DNA of 64,000 nucleotides from Maratus speciosus (Eukaryota; Arthropoda; Arachnida; Araneae; Salticidae): the NCBI GenBank assembly GCA_963932465.1, contig OZ010794.1:213851748-213915747 (forward strand), read 5' to 3'. Within the stretch, counting starts at the first letter, position 1; each line of letters starts with the position of its first letter. Shown here one piece after another: positions 45,150 through 56,211 of this stretch. Below the pieces are notes generated by a model. That model had not been told where the DNA came from. It worked only from the letters and a program-made list of their open reading frames with translations, and made no database searches. Made by a program: the position numbers and the translations under genes.

Positions 45150-47980
45150 ATAAAGTCACAGGTTTAGTTTTTATACTCATTCTTATTCATTACTTTTTAC
45201 TTCAAATATTTCTTTATAAATTTAAATATGTATTTTTTAAATTTTAAAGATTTTTTTTTCACCAATGAAATGTTTGAAGAATATATTTTAAGTTAGCATT
45301 CAATTTTTATTTAATCAGTTTTATTATACATATTTCATTTGCAAAAATATTTTAGCTTCAATAACATTGTGGAAATTCATATTTTAAGCTATTTTTCTGT
45401 TTTACTCATGATTAATGTTAATTATTCAATACTGTGTTTGACTTTGTCTGTATACTTTTTTTTTCCCATAAAAATTAAAACAAACTTTCTTTTTTTTATG
45501 TAGTATATCTGTATCTGTATAATAAGTGTTATAAGGTAACATCTGCTGGTTCTTTGCAAGTTTTATTTATTTTAATTTATTGCATAAGTTTTAATTTATT
45601 TTTGTTCGGAAATGCATTAAACTAGCAGATGCTGTTGTTTAGTAACTATGTAACAGAACTGTGCTTTCCATGTTTTTTTTTTTTTCCAGGCCAGCAACCA
45701 TTTTTTTGAGTACACTAATGATTGCAAAATATTCACTAGTCTTTAATATATGAACATATATTAAAAAAAAAATACTCAGCTATAGAATTATTTTGTTAAA
45801 ATTAAAATTTTGTTACTTAATAATGTTCACTTTCAGTAAACAAAATAAATAAAATATTTTTAATAAGCAGATTTATTCAGAAAGTTGCCCTTTCGGATTT
45901 GAGAACAACCTTAGAATAAAAAAGAAACTCAAGATATGAAGTCAAATAAAAAAACATTGAAAAATTGTGTGCTAGCAAAGCACATGTTTACTTTTAACTA
46001 AAATATGCAATAACATATATTTAAATCATCTATTGCATAATCCAATCCACTATTTAGATCTGACAAAAAAATGGGGGGAAATCGAGATAAGGTTCGCTTG
46101 AGACATAATAGAAAAAAGTCTCATAAAAATGCCTAAAAAGATATATTATTAATTTTTAGTTTAGACATTTAAAAAGTAATATGTATTATAACATAGCTTA
46201 GGAAAAAAAGCCTGAGTATTAAGTCTGATGGCTGTTTAAATGTGTTAGTGGATGACAACTTTTATAAATATACTTTCCATTTTAAGATCAATGTTTTCAG
46301 TAGTCTAAAAATCTGGTAAAAAGGTATTTCTGTTTATTAACTGTTGCCTTTTTTTTTTTTTTTTTTTTTTTTTAACTGGCAGTTTCTCAGAAGTGTCAAA
46401 TGTCAATGCACAATACTTCTTGAAACGTGTAAAGACTCTACTGCTAAATTCAAATCATTCCGGGAATTCTTTATAAAAAGCTTTACTTTCAATAAAAGAT
46501 AATTATTCAGGTAGTGTTCTAACAGAAAAATCAGATATCTCAGATGGCAAATAGTTCAAAGAAATTACTTTGAATAGCCATGGAAAAGCATATTATATTT
46601 ATGAAACTACACCATATATTTATTTATAGTATTAGTAATCAAAAGATTGTTTATTAAGATTTTCGAGGTATCAGTGTTTCACTATGTAGAACATTTTATT
46701 CATGGAACATAAGACTTTTACTATAAATGTTTAAATTCTAAATGATTTCAATTTTCTACATAATTGATTGTAATTATTTAATTTAAATTATTTTTAAATG
46801 AAGTTATATTACTTATATATCGAACAATGTTTTTTTTTATCAATAAATATGCATGTGTATGTAATAGGAAAAAATATTTTTTTTTTAAACCCGGTTTAAA
46901 CCAAAAAACCCCCTTTTTTAACAGGTTTTTTACCAACCCTGCTGCAAAATGTAAGAAATATAGAGATGTCAAGCAATCATTAACCATGAAGTAAATATCT
47001 TGGTATTCAACAATTTGTACATTTTACAAAAAAAATCTTAAAAAATCAATAGTTTGTGCTTCAGAATCAATTGTGAAAGTTCTCTTCTCAAATTCCACAA
47101 CCTTTTAGACTTATTGTGTGTAACATCACTAAATCTCGGTACCTGGAACCTGGAATTTTTTCTTTTTTGGTATGGAAAACCTGAAAAAGTCAAAGAAATT
47201 TGTAGCTCAGCTGGAATAGACACCCTGAGAAGATAAAATTAAATTTTTGCGGTGTGTCATCAGAAGTGCATTTCTGTATGTGTGCATCATTGCAAATGAG
47301 TTAAGGACTAACATTCAATAGGGTTTGGTTTTTGTTTTATTTATTGCTTTTTAAAAAAGAAACGTAAAAAACTTCAGTTATGAACTTAGTTTTAAACAAG
47401 TAAAATTGCAATTTATTAAAATGTGTGGAAAAATGTTTTAAGCTGTTACTATAGCAGGAACTTACATAGTCATTGAAAAAGAAATGGTTGAATTTGTAAG
47501 AACTATTAATATTTGTTCACTATTCAGCTACTTGTTATAATGTTTAAGCAGTTTATTTAGCATTTTTCTAATACTAATAATATTCAGTGTTAAAGTAATT
47601 AATAAAATGTGTTTGTAATCTGAATTATAATGCAACTAATTTCACTTTTAGATGATACCCAAAATTAGCTAGGTTTTTAATATTGAATGTCTTCAAAACT
47701 AATCATTAAAACTTTGTTCATTTACTAGTATGACAATGGCTCGCTAAACATTTCTTTAAAGATATTTAGGCATAAATTTCTAATCATTTGCCTATTCTGG
47801 TTTTGCTCTGCAACAATGGCCTCTCCCCCCCCCCCCCGCCCAAGTCCATAAAGAGTCATAAAGTGCAGCACATTTTTTTAAATTAACAGTATTTAGAGTA
47901 AAATTTAATTCTGCGATAGTGTCAGCTGTATTGTTTCTTGCATTCTTTTATTTAACTTGATCTCTGTATTAAGATGAAAT
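45150..47980. other. AT-rich DNA, nothing recognised
   Basis: Poly(T) at 46350-46372 and a C13 run near 47828. An AAACCCGGTTTAAACC palindrome lies near 46887. Short open frames at 46778-46987 and 47038-47236 lack recognisable motifs. Confidence 0.4.
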
Positions 47981-47988
47981 TTTGTATT

Positions 47989-49176
47989 GGGTCGTTCTGT
48001 GTCAAATCAACACAAAATTGACAATTTTTTTACCTCACCATCTCAGAATTTGATGAAATTTGGTAAGGAGTTTGTTTTCATGTAGACTAAGAAAAATACC
48101 AAGTATTATTTAAATATATCAATCCATTCCAGAATTACAACCCTGAAAAGTTGCCAAAATTTGGTCAAAAATGCACATACAGGACATTTTAAAATTCAAG
48201 TTGCAGCTTCTCTAATTAAGATACAGAGCTGAAAAGGGTGTCATTTTAAAACACTTTTCATGACTTTTCAAATGATATGTAACAACATAGAGGTTAAGTG
48301 GGAAAAAATATTTTGAAAATCAAATTCAAAATTTTAAATTTGAATAATTCAAAAAGTACACTTTTGAAAATTTTCAAAAAAATTTAAAAAAGGTTCAGAC
48401 TGTTTTTAACCGGTACAGTAAATATGAAAGTGGGACAGCAATGGACTAATAGATTTTTAACAAATCAAAAACATCAATTTATTGAAATTTTCCATCACTG
48501 AATACAACATTTAAAAAAACAAAACAAAACAAGGCCTAATAATATCTTTTTAATCATAGCAGTTTTTTATTCATACATTAAACCCTTTAAAGGCTGAACT
48601 ATAAATGGCAACCAATTTGTCCCGAAAAAGTGACAATTTTTTTTTTATAATTATAGTATTATAGCAACTACTTATTGTAGTTAGACCTATAACGGAGGAA
48701 ATTTTCAATGAATGCAAGTTTTTGAAATGTTAAAAAGCTATGAACCCATTGTTGTCCCATTTTCAAACTTACTCTGCTTATTAAAAACAGTCTGAACCCT
48801 TTTATAATTTTTTTTGAAAGTGTACTTTTTGAAATATTCAAATTTTGAATTTGATTTTCAAAATATTTTTTCCTACTTAACCTCTATGATGTTGTATGTC
48901 ATTTGAAAGGTCATGCAAAATGCTTTATAATGACACTTATCCTAGCTCTGTATCTTAATTAGGGAAGCTGCAACTTGCATTTTAAAATGTCCAGTTGTAG
49001 CATTTTTGACCAATTTTTGGCAACTTTACAAGACTGTAATTCCCAAACTGGTTAATATATTTCAATAATGCTTGGTATTTATCTTAGTCTACATGAAAGC
49101 AAACTCTCTACCAATTTTCATTAAATTCTGAGATGGTGAGGTAAAATCAGTGTGTTGATTTGACGTGGAATGACCC
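47989..49176. mobile_element. 1.2 kb palindromic element with 4-bp duplication
   Basis: GGGTCGTTCTGTGTCAAATC on the left, and the complement of GATTTGACGTGGAATGACCC on the right. TATT flanks both sides (47985-47988, 49177-49180). The arms run about 480 bp inward (TTTTAAAATGTCC, GTATCTTAATTAG and AACCTCTATG are mirrored), leaving a short centre near 48550. No coding. The superfamily is not clear. Confidence 0.8.
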
Positions 49177-49579
49177 TATTCTATTTTTCACTCACTTCCC
49201 GATATACTAAAATTAACGAAACAATGTACATAGGCATGTTTCCAATGGCAATATAATATTTTAATATTTTTTGAACTTAATAATTTTAAAAGCAGTCTTT
49301 TGTTAGCCAGGTGCAGGTAATAAATCACCAAATAATTTTTATAATTATAACGATTTATGAGTTACAAGAACAATTGAGTTAATTATGCTTCAAACCACGC
49401 TCTCCCTTGTGGTGGAACTGCAAGACCGAATTATTTCAAGTACTGGAAAGTAGAAAATATAAGTGATAGATAGTAGTGTATCTCCATAATTTGATTTTTC
49501 AATATGATTTTTTAAAAACATTTGAATTTTGTTCTGCAAAACTAATTTTTCATTTCTGTTTTTTTCTTTTGTTTTACAG

Positions 49580-49735
49580 AAAAATATGAAAATCTGGAAG
49601 TAAAGTTCTTTAAGAAGATGGCTGTGAATTTTCAGCTCTTTTATTAACGTTTGTTGACTAATAGCACGATTCTAACAGGAATAATTTTACTTGTAATGTA
49701 TTTGTAATAAATTTGATCAACTTGTAAATAAATTT
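49580..49735 (+). CDS. possible terminal exon with polyadenylation signals
   Basis: TTTTTCTTTTGTTTTACAG is a good 3' splice site. Two readings are possible: NMKIWK then stop at 49601, or KYENLEVKFFKKMAVNFQLFY then stop at 49647. AATAAA occurs at 49706-49711 and again near 49725. The first reading is in phase with one frame of the exon at 40015. No family recognised. Confidence 0.3.
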
Positions 49736-49739
49736 AAAA

Positions 49740-52020
49740 ATTATTTTTGATTGCTTTACATTATTGGTGAAAAATAAAATTGTGTGACAAAATGGCATTC
49801 AGTTCTAGTGTTTTAATATATTTTCTTTTTAGAAAAGTGAAATAAAAGGAATAAAGCATTTCTCCTTTTTCCTTCTAAGAAAACCACCTTCTTTGCTTCA
49901 TAACAAAAATGGGGGTTAAATAATAATTAATAGTTTTTATATATTATGTATAATTCAATAAATATCTGGATTTATGTAGATTATATATTTTAAACTTTGA
50001 CGGCCTGAAAAAGTAATATGGTACAAATTATACATTAGTATTGCTTGGAGATGACACATTAAATATTAACTGCTCTTCAAAAACTGTTATGATTTAAATG
50101 AAAGTTTGTCTATAATGAGTGTTGAAATTACAATTTTAATATGGATAATATTGTATAGTGCAATTTGAATTTTTGATTGTCTAGGTAATATTGTTAAAAA
50201 ATGAAATATAAAGTGCTCATTACTTAATGATCCTTATAGAGTAAGAAAAACAAAGATATATTTTTATTATGAAGTTCATTTGGAAAAAAACATGAACGAT
50301 TAGTGCCTGAGTAGCGGTTATATATTGTTAAAAAAAACTGCCACCAATATTTTGGAAAAATATTCTTTGCCTTTAATAAATTCTAAGATTTAAAGTTTTT
50401 TTTTTTTTCATTATTCAAAGTGGTGCCAACTGGTCTTCTGTCAATTCATAATAATTTTGAAAAAAAAAAAAAAAATGTATGTTGAAAATTAATTTTTTTT
50501 ACAGTTCATGAAATGAGGTATGTCAAGGATGGGTTGTGTGTGTGTGGGGGGGGTAAGACCTTAACAGACTACAACATATTACATTATAGACACACTTTTA
50601 TCCCCCCCCCCTGATTAATTATACACCAAAGAAATTATTGTAATGAAGTGGCATATTTTCAACTATAATTTAAAGTACCAAATTACATAAATAATCTATC
50701 TTGAAAAATCGATTTAAATTCTAATGATCAATAAAGTTAACATTTTCTCAGTTTACAAAAATGAAACTCCTGTGGTCTTGTATTTTATTTTCCAGTTGGA
50801 TAATTAAAAGAAACATCCAGGTAAGAAATTCTGTGTAAAACATGGTACTATAAAAGCGTCGGATATAATTGTTATATAACAATTTTGAATGGAAATTAAG
50901 AAACTAGTTAAAAAATTGCTCTTTTGGCTAGCATATGTTCAATATTTTTTTAAAAATACATTAAAGGCTTTGTTATCAAATTTTCTTTGTTAACTGTAAA
51001 TTTGGTTCTTGCAGCTGTTTAGGAATCTCAATATTTATAAAAACTAAAGCAACTATAAAAAAGAAATTTTTTCGGTGAAGATGTCTCTATAAAAATATTT
51101 AAGGTTGAATATTGTTGAACGTTCATTTACTAACAGCAAATTTGAAATTTGTTCTGTTCAAAGGTGATGAGCAGATAAGGCTCAGTTATGCCTCCATTGG
51201 AATTATCTTTTAAGGCTGTTCTCAACTGCTCTGCTCAACAAGCGCAAAACCTTTTGACATATTTACAAATTCATTTTTTAATGGAAAGATATAAAATTGG
51301 AAAGCCTGACCTTGGAAGCGATTTGGAATCTGTGTTTTCGATTTTTTGATCAATCAATTACCTATCGGGTTATAAGAGATTTTGATCACGTGACACGTCA
51401 TTTTTCTCCCCCTACTGACTGGATTTTCTTTCGTTCGGAACTTCAGTTCAAAATCCCAGTTTGACCGTATTTTCTGAAAGATCTATTGCATTTACAAGAA
51501 AACTGAAAAACAGTTCGATGGCATAGTTTCTGAACACATAGTTTCATGCGTATCCGAACAAAAATGAATTAAAACTTACGTCAGAAAGTTAACCCTTTTG
51601 ATTTGAGAACAGTCTTAAATGTTTTGATAAAATTTAGGATCTAAATGCATTTTGTTCTGTAAAATTTATTCTTTTTTAATTATTTGACTTTTAATAAAAA
51701 TTGTTTTTAACTTAAGTGTATGTTAAAGTAAAACATGTATGAAAGTCAGGATGGTGTTATGAGAACATATTTAAAAAAATAAAATTTCCTAGACCTGTTC
51801 CAAATTTTACATAGTATAATTTAATATATATGTGAAAACAGTTTATAATATAAGCTGTTTTCAGATAAACACTTCAAAACCAGTAAATTTAGATTCTAAT
51901 TTTTATCAAAATATTTTTTAGAAGAAAAATTTTCTGTTCTCCCCCCCCCCCAAAAAAAAAATCATTTACTGAACTTTTGTGGGGGGGGGGTTAAACAATA
52001 TAATTCCGACCAGCTTCGGG
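49740..52020. other. AT-rich DNA, nothing recognised
   Basis: C9-C11 and G9 runs near 50548, 50605, 51942 and 51980. A minor splice-like pair flanks 25 bases at 50796-50820 (TTTTCCAG before, CAG/GTAAG after), which is not enough to call an exon. Confidence 0.4.
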
Positions 52021-52029
52021 CTAGTTTTC

Positions 52030-52330
52030 ATCCATGATAACCAATAGCGGCATAGATGTGGCTAGTATCTGGCTTGCATTCATTAATGATGCCCATTGAT
52101 GGCACAAATGTGGCTAGCTTCCGGCTTGCATTCATTAATTATGCCCATTGATGGCATAAGTGTGTCTGGCTTGTGGCTAGCTTTTATTTAAAATGACCCT
52201 TAATGGCATAGCTGTGGCAAGCTTTTATTCAGGAATGCCATTAAATGTGTAATTGTGGCCAGTTTGTGGCTTAATATCAGTTTTAGATGACCGTTAATGG
52301 CGCGTTTGTGGGCAACTTATTGTACTTGCG
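52030..52330 (+). repeat. degenerate 55-60 bp tandem repeat upstream of ORF1
   Basis: About five units built on ATTGATGGCA, AATGTGGCTAGC and GGCTTGCATTCATTAAT, starting near 52035, 52090, 52147, 52200 and 52245 and becoming more diverged to the right. It leads straight to the ORF1 remnant and may be its 5' UTR repeat. Confidence 0.65.
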
Positions 52331-52494
52331 GCCAATTTCCTTCCGGCCTTATTGTGTCCGGCGTGACACTTTTTTGACGGAGCCGTTACAGCCAATGATA
52401 GCGGGCCGCCATCAGACACTTTCGGCCAAGGCTAACGAACCCATCAGTGGCCCACAAGTTCTGTGTTTGTTGGGAATATACTACTCTTGACCCC

Positions 52495-53382
52495 AGAGAG
52501 TTAAGACCGAAGAAAATATGCATTAGGGGTCTCCCCTGTTATACAGATGTTAAACTAATAGAAGAAAGCCTTCGCGAGCATGGATTTGCAGTCACTAGGG
52601 CTGCCACGCTTAAAAATAGAAAGACTGGGCATCCCATGCCAATCTATATGGTAAATGTTATACCACGAAAAAACTTCGAGGAAATCTACAAAATTAACGT
52701 GATCCACTATATTTCTGTTAAAATCGAAGTCTTTACTTCAAAAATAAAGTTAAACAATGCTATCGGTGTCAAGGGTATGGACATGCCTCAGAGGTGTGCG
52801 GCTTTGACGCCAAATGTGTCAAATGTGGGGAATTACACTTAAGCACTGCTTGTGAGCACAAAGGTAGAATTAAACCTACATGCGCTAATTGTGGCCTTGG
52901 ACATCCCGCGTATTTTCCGCGGGTGCCCTAAAAACCCGTACAGACTTGAAAATAAACATAACAGAAAAACTACACGTAATAGCGTCAGCAATCTCTCCTC
53001 GGAAACACAAATTCTTGCCGAAATCTTTAAAGATTATAACTACACCAAAAAACCTTCGACAAATGATCCCTCAACCAGTACTAGCATGATAAATTCCGAA
53101 ACTAATGTTAATGATACCTCAAATACCCTTTCCTCTCGTACTACTGAAAATACTAATAATACTCAAAATTTGAAAATTCCAGTAAATTACTCTAATAATA
53201 TTAAAGATATACTTACCACCTTCAATGAAATAAAAGAAGTTTTTCAAATTATAAAATTTTTAATCTGCATCAAAAACATTTCAACTCAAACCAAAAAAAT
53301 TGATAACCCTATGCAAAAAGTAATGGTGATCATCAATGAATTCGATAAACTTGCTAACCTTCTGAACTTAAATGAAGAATAA
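52495..53382 (+). pseudogene. Jockey-type LINE ORF1 (Gag-like), C-terminal half with zinc knuckles
   Basis: The frame from about 52495 reads LRPKKICIRGLP, then EESLREHGF and PMPIYMVNVIP, the block that precedes the knuckles in Jockey-clade ORF1 proteins. A one-base loss near 52747 shifts frame into CYRCQGYGHASEVC (C-x2-C-x4-H-x4-C), CVKCGELHLSTAC (C-x2-C-x3-H-x4-C) and CANCGLGHPAY, after which another shift near 52915 leads to RGCPKNPYRLENK and an open tail to the stop at 53380. The protein would bind element RNA in the cytoplasm. No ORF2 (endonuclease/reverse transcriptase) follows in the next 800 bp. Two frameshifts make it inactive. Confidence 0.85.
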
Positions 53383-54175
53383 CTTCATTCCCTGCTAAAC
53401 TATTTCCTTTTTCCCTGTCTTTCTGTCTATTGTGTGCTTAAAAAAAAAAAAAACTTTTAAGCTGCTTTTCTTATGCTTTTCAAATTCTTTATAAGTCTTA
53501 CCTTTTTGTGCTTTAATTTCACTATCATGGTCTCCTTAAATAACCTTTTCTCATCGAGTTGCCTGGGCGGGCGCCGTCCTTTTTTCCCCTTGTTCCCCTA
53601 TACATTTTGTGCTTTTTTCAGTCCTGTTAATCTGAACTCTCCTCAATGTTGTTTTTTATTATTGTATTTTCCTATCTTTTGTGCATTTTCTTACAAACTT
53701 TAATCTCTCTTTTTTTTCTGTAAATATGTAAATATTTCATTTTTTATAAACTTTCGTATCTTACTTTGTTATAATTGTGTTAAACTAATGTACGGTCTCT
53801 GAATTGAGTCTTTTTTTTACGGGGCTTCCTTTGGTAGCTTTTTGGCCTGTCCTGGTCATATTTGTGGATCATATGGAACATTTTTTTTCCCCTACTAGTT
53901 ATACTAACAATTTTTTCTATTAAAAATTGTCTATCTTTTTAGTTTTTACTCTCTATTCTTCGTGGCTACTAGCCGCGTTTAAACGCTCTTTTTTCTAAGG
54001 CTCCCATTGCATTGTAACACGATTTACTCTTAGCCTGGATGTAAAGTTGCCAAGCAACTAGGGAATCCATACACCTGCTTTATTGTTCATTGTTCAGCTT
54101 TTGATTATTTTTCAATAAATTTGTTTGTAAATCCCGGTGTCGTTCGCCCATTTCGGCATTTTACGAATAGAAGTA
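53383..54175 (+). other. 3' region of the ORF1 element, no ORF2
   Basis: T-rich, without reverse transcriptase motifs in any frame. AATAAA at 54113 is followed by a CCCGGTGTCGTTCGCCCATT segment and then a lone CTTTCTGGGG-like TTAA end near 54190 (reversed). The 76-codon frame at 53473 is T-driven and not a gene. Confidence 0.4.
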
Positions 54176-54608
54176 ACTAGCCCCAGAAAGGGTTAAAACC
54201 TTCAGTGTTACATCTTACAAATTTCAAAAGTTTCCTGCGATTGTTTAACCCTTTATCTACTCAGTCACTTTAAACTTTCATCCCATAGTGAATATTACTA
54301 ATATTCTAATGGTACTTTGCAAAAACACTCTTTTAACTCCACTTTATCCGGATACATGGCAGAAGTAGTTCTGGGTTTGTTACTTTGGGGAAGAAGGAGG
54401 CTATATTTGACACAGATGATGATTTTCTGCCGAAATTTTTTACAGATTGTCACGCTCGTCTTTTTGTTGCTGCAAATATATTAAAGGATATAAGACAAGT
54501 GTTGGATTTTTTAATGTTTTCATTATGATCATAGAATATAGTTTGACTAGCTACTTTAGGAGAACGGTATATGTATTGGATTTAACAGTTGAATTACTCG
54601 GTGGTACT

Positions 54609-55153
54609 TATAAGTACCGTCAGTACACTGGGTGTTGGAGATTTCTTTTCGTCTGTGTAGTTATCCATCTTTTTCATCTGCTTAAAAATGTAATTACTAA
54701 AATGTAGTGTAGTAATGATTTCTCTGGTATTTCTTTTCTGTTTTTCTGTTCTGTTTGTTAGTTTTTATAGGAAAATGAAAAAGCTGTGGCACCGGCTCCT
54801 TTTTGATATGCTAGAAATGGCATATGTAAATCCATATATTGCATATGTGGAGATGCGAGAAAACATCTTGTCCCTGAAATATAAACGTTGCATAACTAAA
54901 GGACTGCTAACAAGATCAAAACATAAAAAAAAAAAAAAAAAAAAAAACCTTTCAGGGCGAAGAATTTTCAATTTCAAAGTGTTGAAATAAATGATTGGCA
55001 CCGGAATTTGCCAAAAGATTTATTTAAGTAAGAAAAAAGAGGGCCTATATTTCGCATACTTATTAAATCGAAAATATTTTCTGGTGTCGTTTGAAATACC
55101 TTGAGGGTTTTCTGTTACGATATTTTAGTCATAGTGTACTGACGGTACTTTAA
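54609..55153 (+). mobile_element. internally deleted piggyBac-type element
   Basis: AAGTACCGTCAGTACACT on the left and AGTGTACTGACGGTACTTTAA on the right are inverted ends. The right TTAA is intact, the left reads TATA. It encloses a piggyBac transposase C-terminal fragment and a 3' region with GCACCGGAATTTG and TTTTCTGGTGTCG, the same internal boxes found in the MITEs. Confidence 0.65.
54748..54924 (+). pseudogene. piggyBac-type transposase, C-terminal fragment
   Basis: The frame reads LFVSFYRKMKKLWHRLLF, then DMLEMAYVNPYIAYVEM and SLKYKRCITKGLLT. This corresponds to the conserved piggyBac stretch near the end of the catalytic domain, of the type V.YYR...KKWW.RLFF, LLDMA.VNAYILY, then L..FR..L...L. 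The tryptophan, RLLFDML and the YVNPYI core are kept. The rest of the transposase is missing; upstream sequence in this frame is unrelated T-rich DNA, and a poly(A) run follows at 54926. The enclosing element has TTAA-type ends, as expected. Confidence 0.75.
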
Positions 55154-55168
55154 ATTGTCACTTTAATT

Positions 55169-55365
55169 AACCTTCCTACCCTGAATGTGTCTAATCCACC
55201 CATTTATCTCATTCGATTCGAACCAGAAATATTTTCTTAAAGTAAGATAAATAAAAGGTATCTAAAACTAATATAAATAAATATATTAAATAGTTTTTAA
55301 AGAAAATTCTGGTGTGAAATGTTTATATTAAGGTTGAGTAAAATTTCAACAGGGTAGGAAGGTTA
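55169..55365. mobile_element. TTAA MITE with TTAACCTTCCTACCCTG ends
   Basis: TTAACCTTCCTACCCTG and CAGGGTAGGAAGGTTAA are inverted, about 197 bp. Internal AACCAGAAATATTTTCTT and GAAAATTCTGGTGTGAAAT face each other. Confidence 0.85.
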
Positions 55366-55557
55366 ATTACCTCTAAATAATTAATTTCTCACGGATGAGT
55401 ATTTTTTATATATTTATCCTTTAATTTTCTTTGTAGTAACTGAAAAAAATATTACATGAAAAAGTTACAGTAGATCATAATGCAGTAGGTAAAGGGTTAA
55501 CGAGAATGTTTATTACGAGCGCTTTGTTTTTTTATTTTCTTTATTTTTTTGTGTGTA

Positions 55558-55573
55558 AGGGGGGGGGGGGGGA
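55558..55573. repeat. poly(G) run
   Basis: About 15 consecutive G. Confidence 0.8.
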
Positions 55574-55862
55574 CTTTGTGCTCGGCATTTCAAGACACTG
55601 CATTAACTATGTTCACTTTTCACAATGGTTGTCCATTAGATTATACCTGAACGATAGCCCGTAAAAAATGACGGAAAATTAAATATAAAGATATTACATC
55701 ACATGAGCAATAATGTGTTTTCTCGCTTGTTTCGGAGTGATAGGTGAAAATAACCCATTTTAAAAACGAAACAGTTTTATGAAAAACTATGCATGTAATG
55801 AACACATTAATATTGAAATTTAAAGGTAAATTAAAATTTGACCACAAAACTTCAGTATATGC

Positions 55863-55865
<3 letters not shown>

Positions 55866-55897
<32 letters not shown>
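55866..55897. repeat. poly(T) tract
   Basis: About 31 T followed by ATTATTATTAT. It creates the poly-lysine stretch in a 99-codon minus-strand frame that is not a gene. Confidence 0.85.
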
Positions 55898-55898
<1 letters not shown>

Positions 55899-56211
55899 TA
55901 TTATTATATAAATGCTGACCTTGCTCTTCAGTATCTTCATAAATTTTTAACTTCACTTCCTCTTTACATCTTGAAATACTTACATATAATTGGGCATGAG
56001 AAAAATAAAACTCCTTTTAAATACAGTCCAACTGTATAAAATGTTTTCCCTTGTGACTTATTCAACGTCATTGCAAATAACGGCATAACTGTAAACTTTA
56101 TTCATATCAATTCATTTCATTCATTTCATTCATTATTCGTTCATTTCAAATGCGCCAATGCAATTTAACATTTTTATGATATTATGCTATATACGTATGT
56201 ATATGTATATA

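Larger units (their letters stand above)
54246..55500. mobile_element. outer TTAA element containing two further TTAA elements
   Basis: TTAACCCTTTATCTACTCAG on the left and GCAGTAGGTAAAGGGTTAA on the right, 1,255 bp. Inside are the elements at 54609-55153 and 55169-55365. Confidence 0.75.

Noticed and set aside
50796..50820. 25-bp microexon between TTTTCCAG and GTAAG
   Set aside because: Splice strings of this quality occur by chance in AT-rich DNA and nothing joins to it.
53473..53703. 76-codon hydrophobic frame resembling a membrane protein
   Set aside because: T-rich DNA gives Phe/Leu/Ser-rich translations; it lies in the ORF1 element 3' region.
54447..54707. 86-codon frame upstream of the piggyBac fragment as transposase N-terminus
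   Set aside because: No piggyBac motif, and it crosses the left end of the inner element.
55641..55940. 99-codon minus-strand frame with poly-Lys
   Set aside because: Built on a poly(T) tract; no motif.
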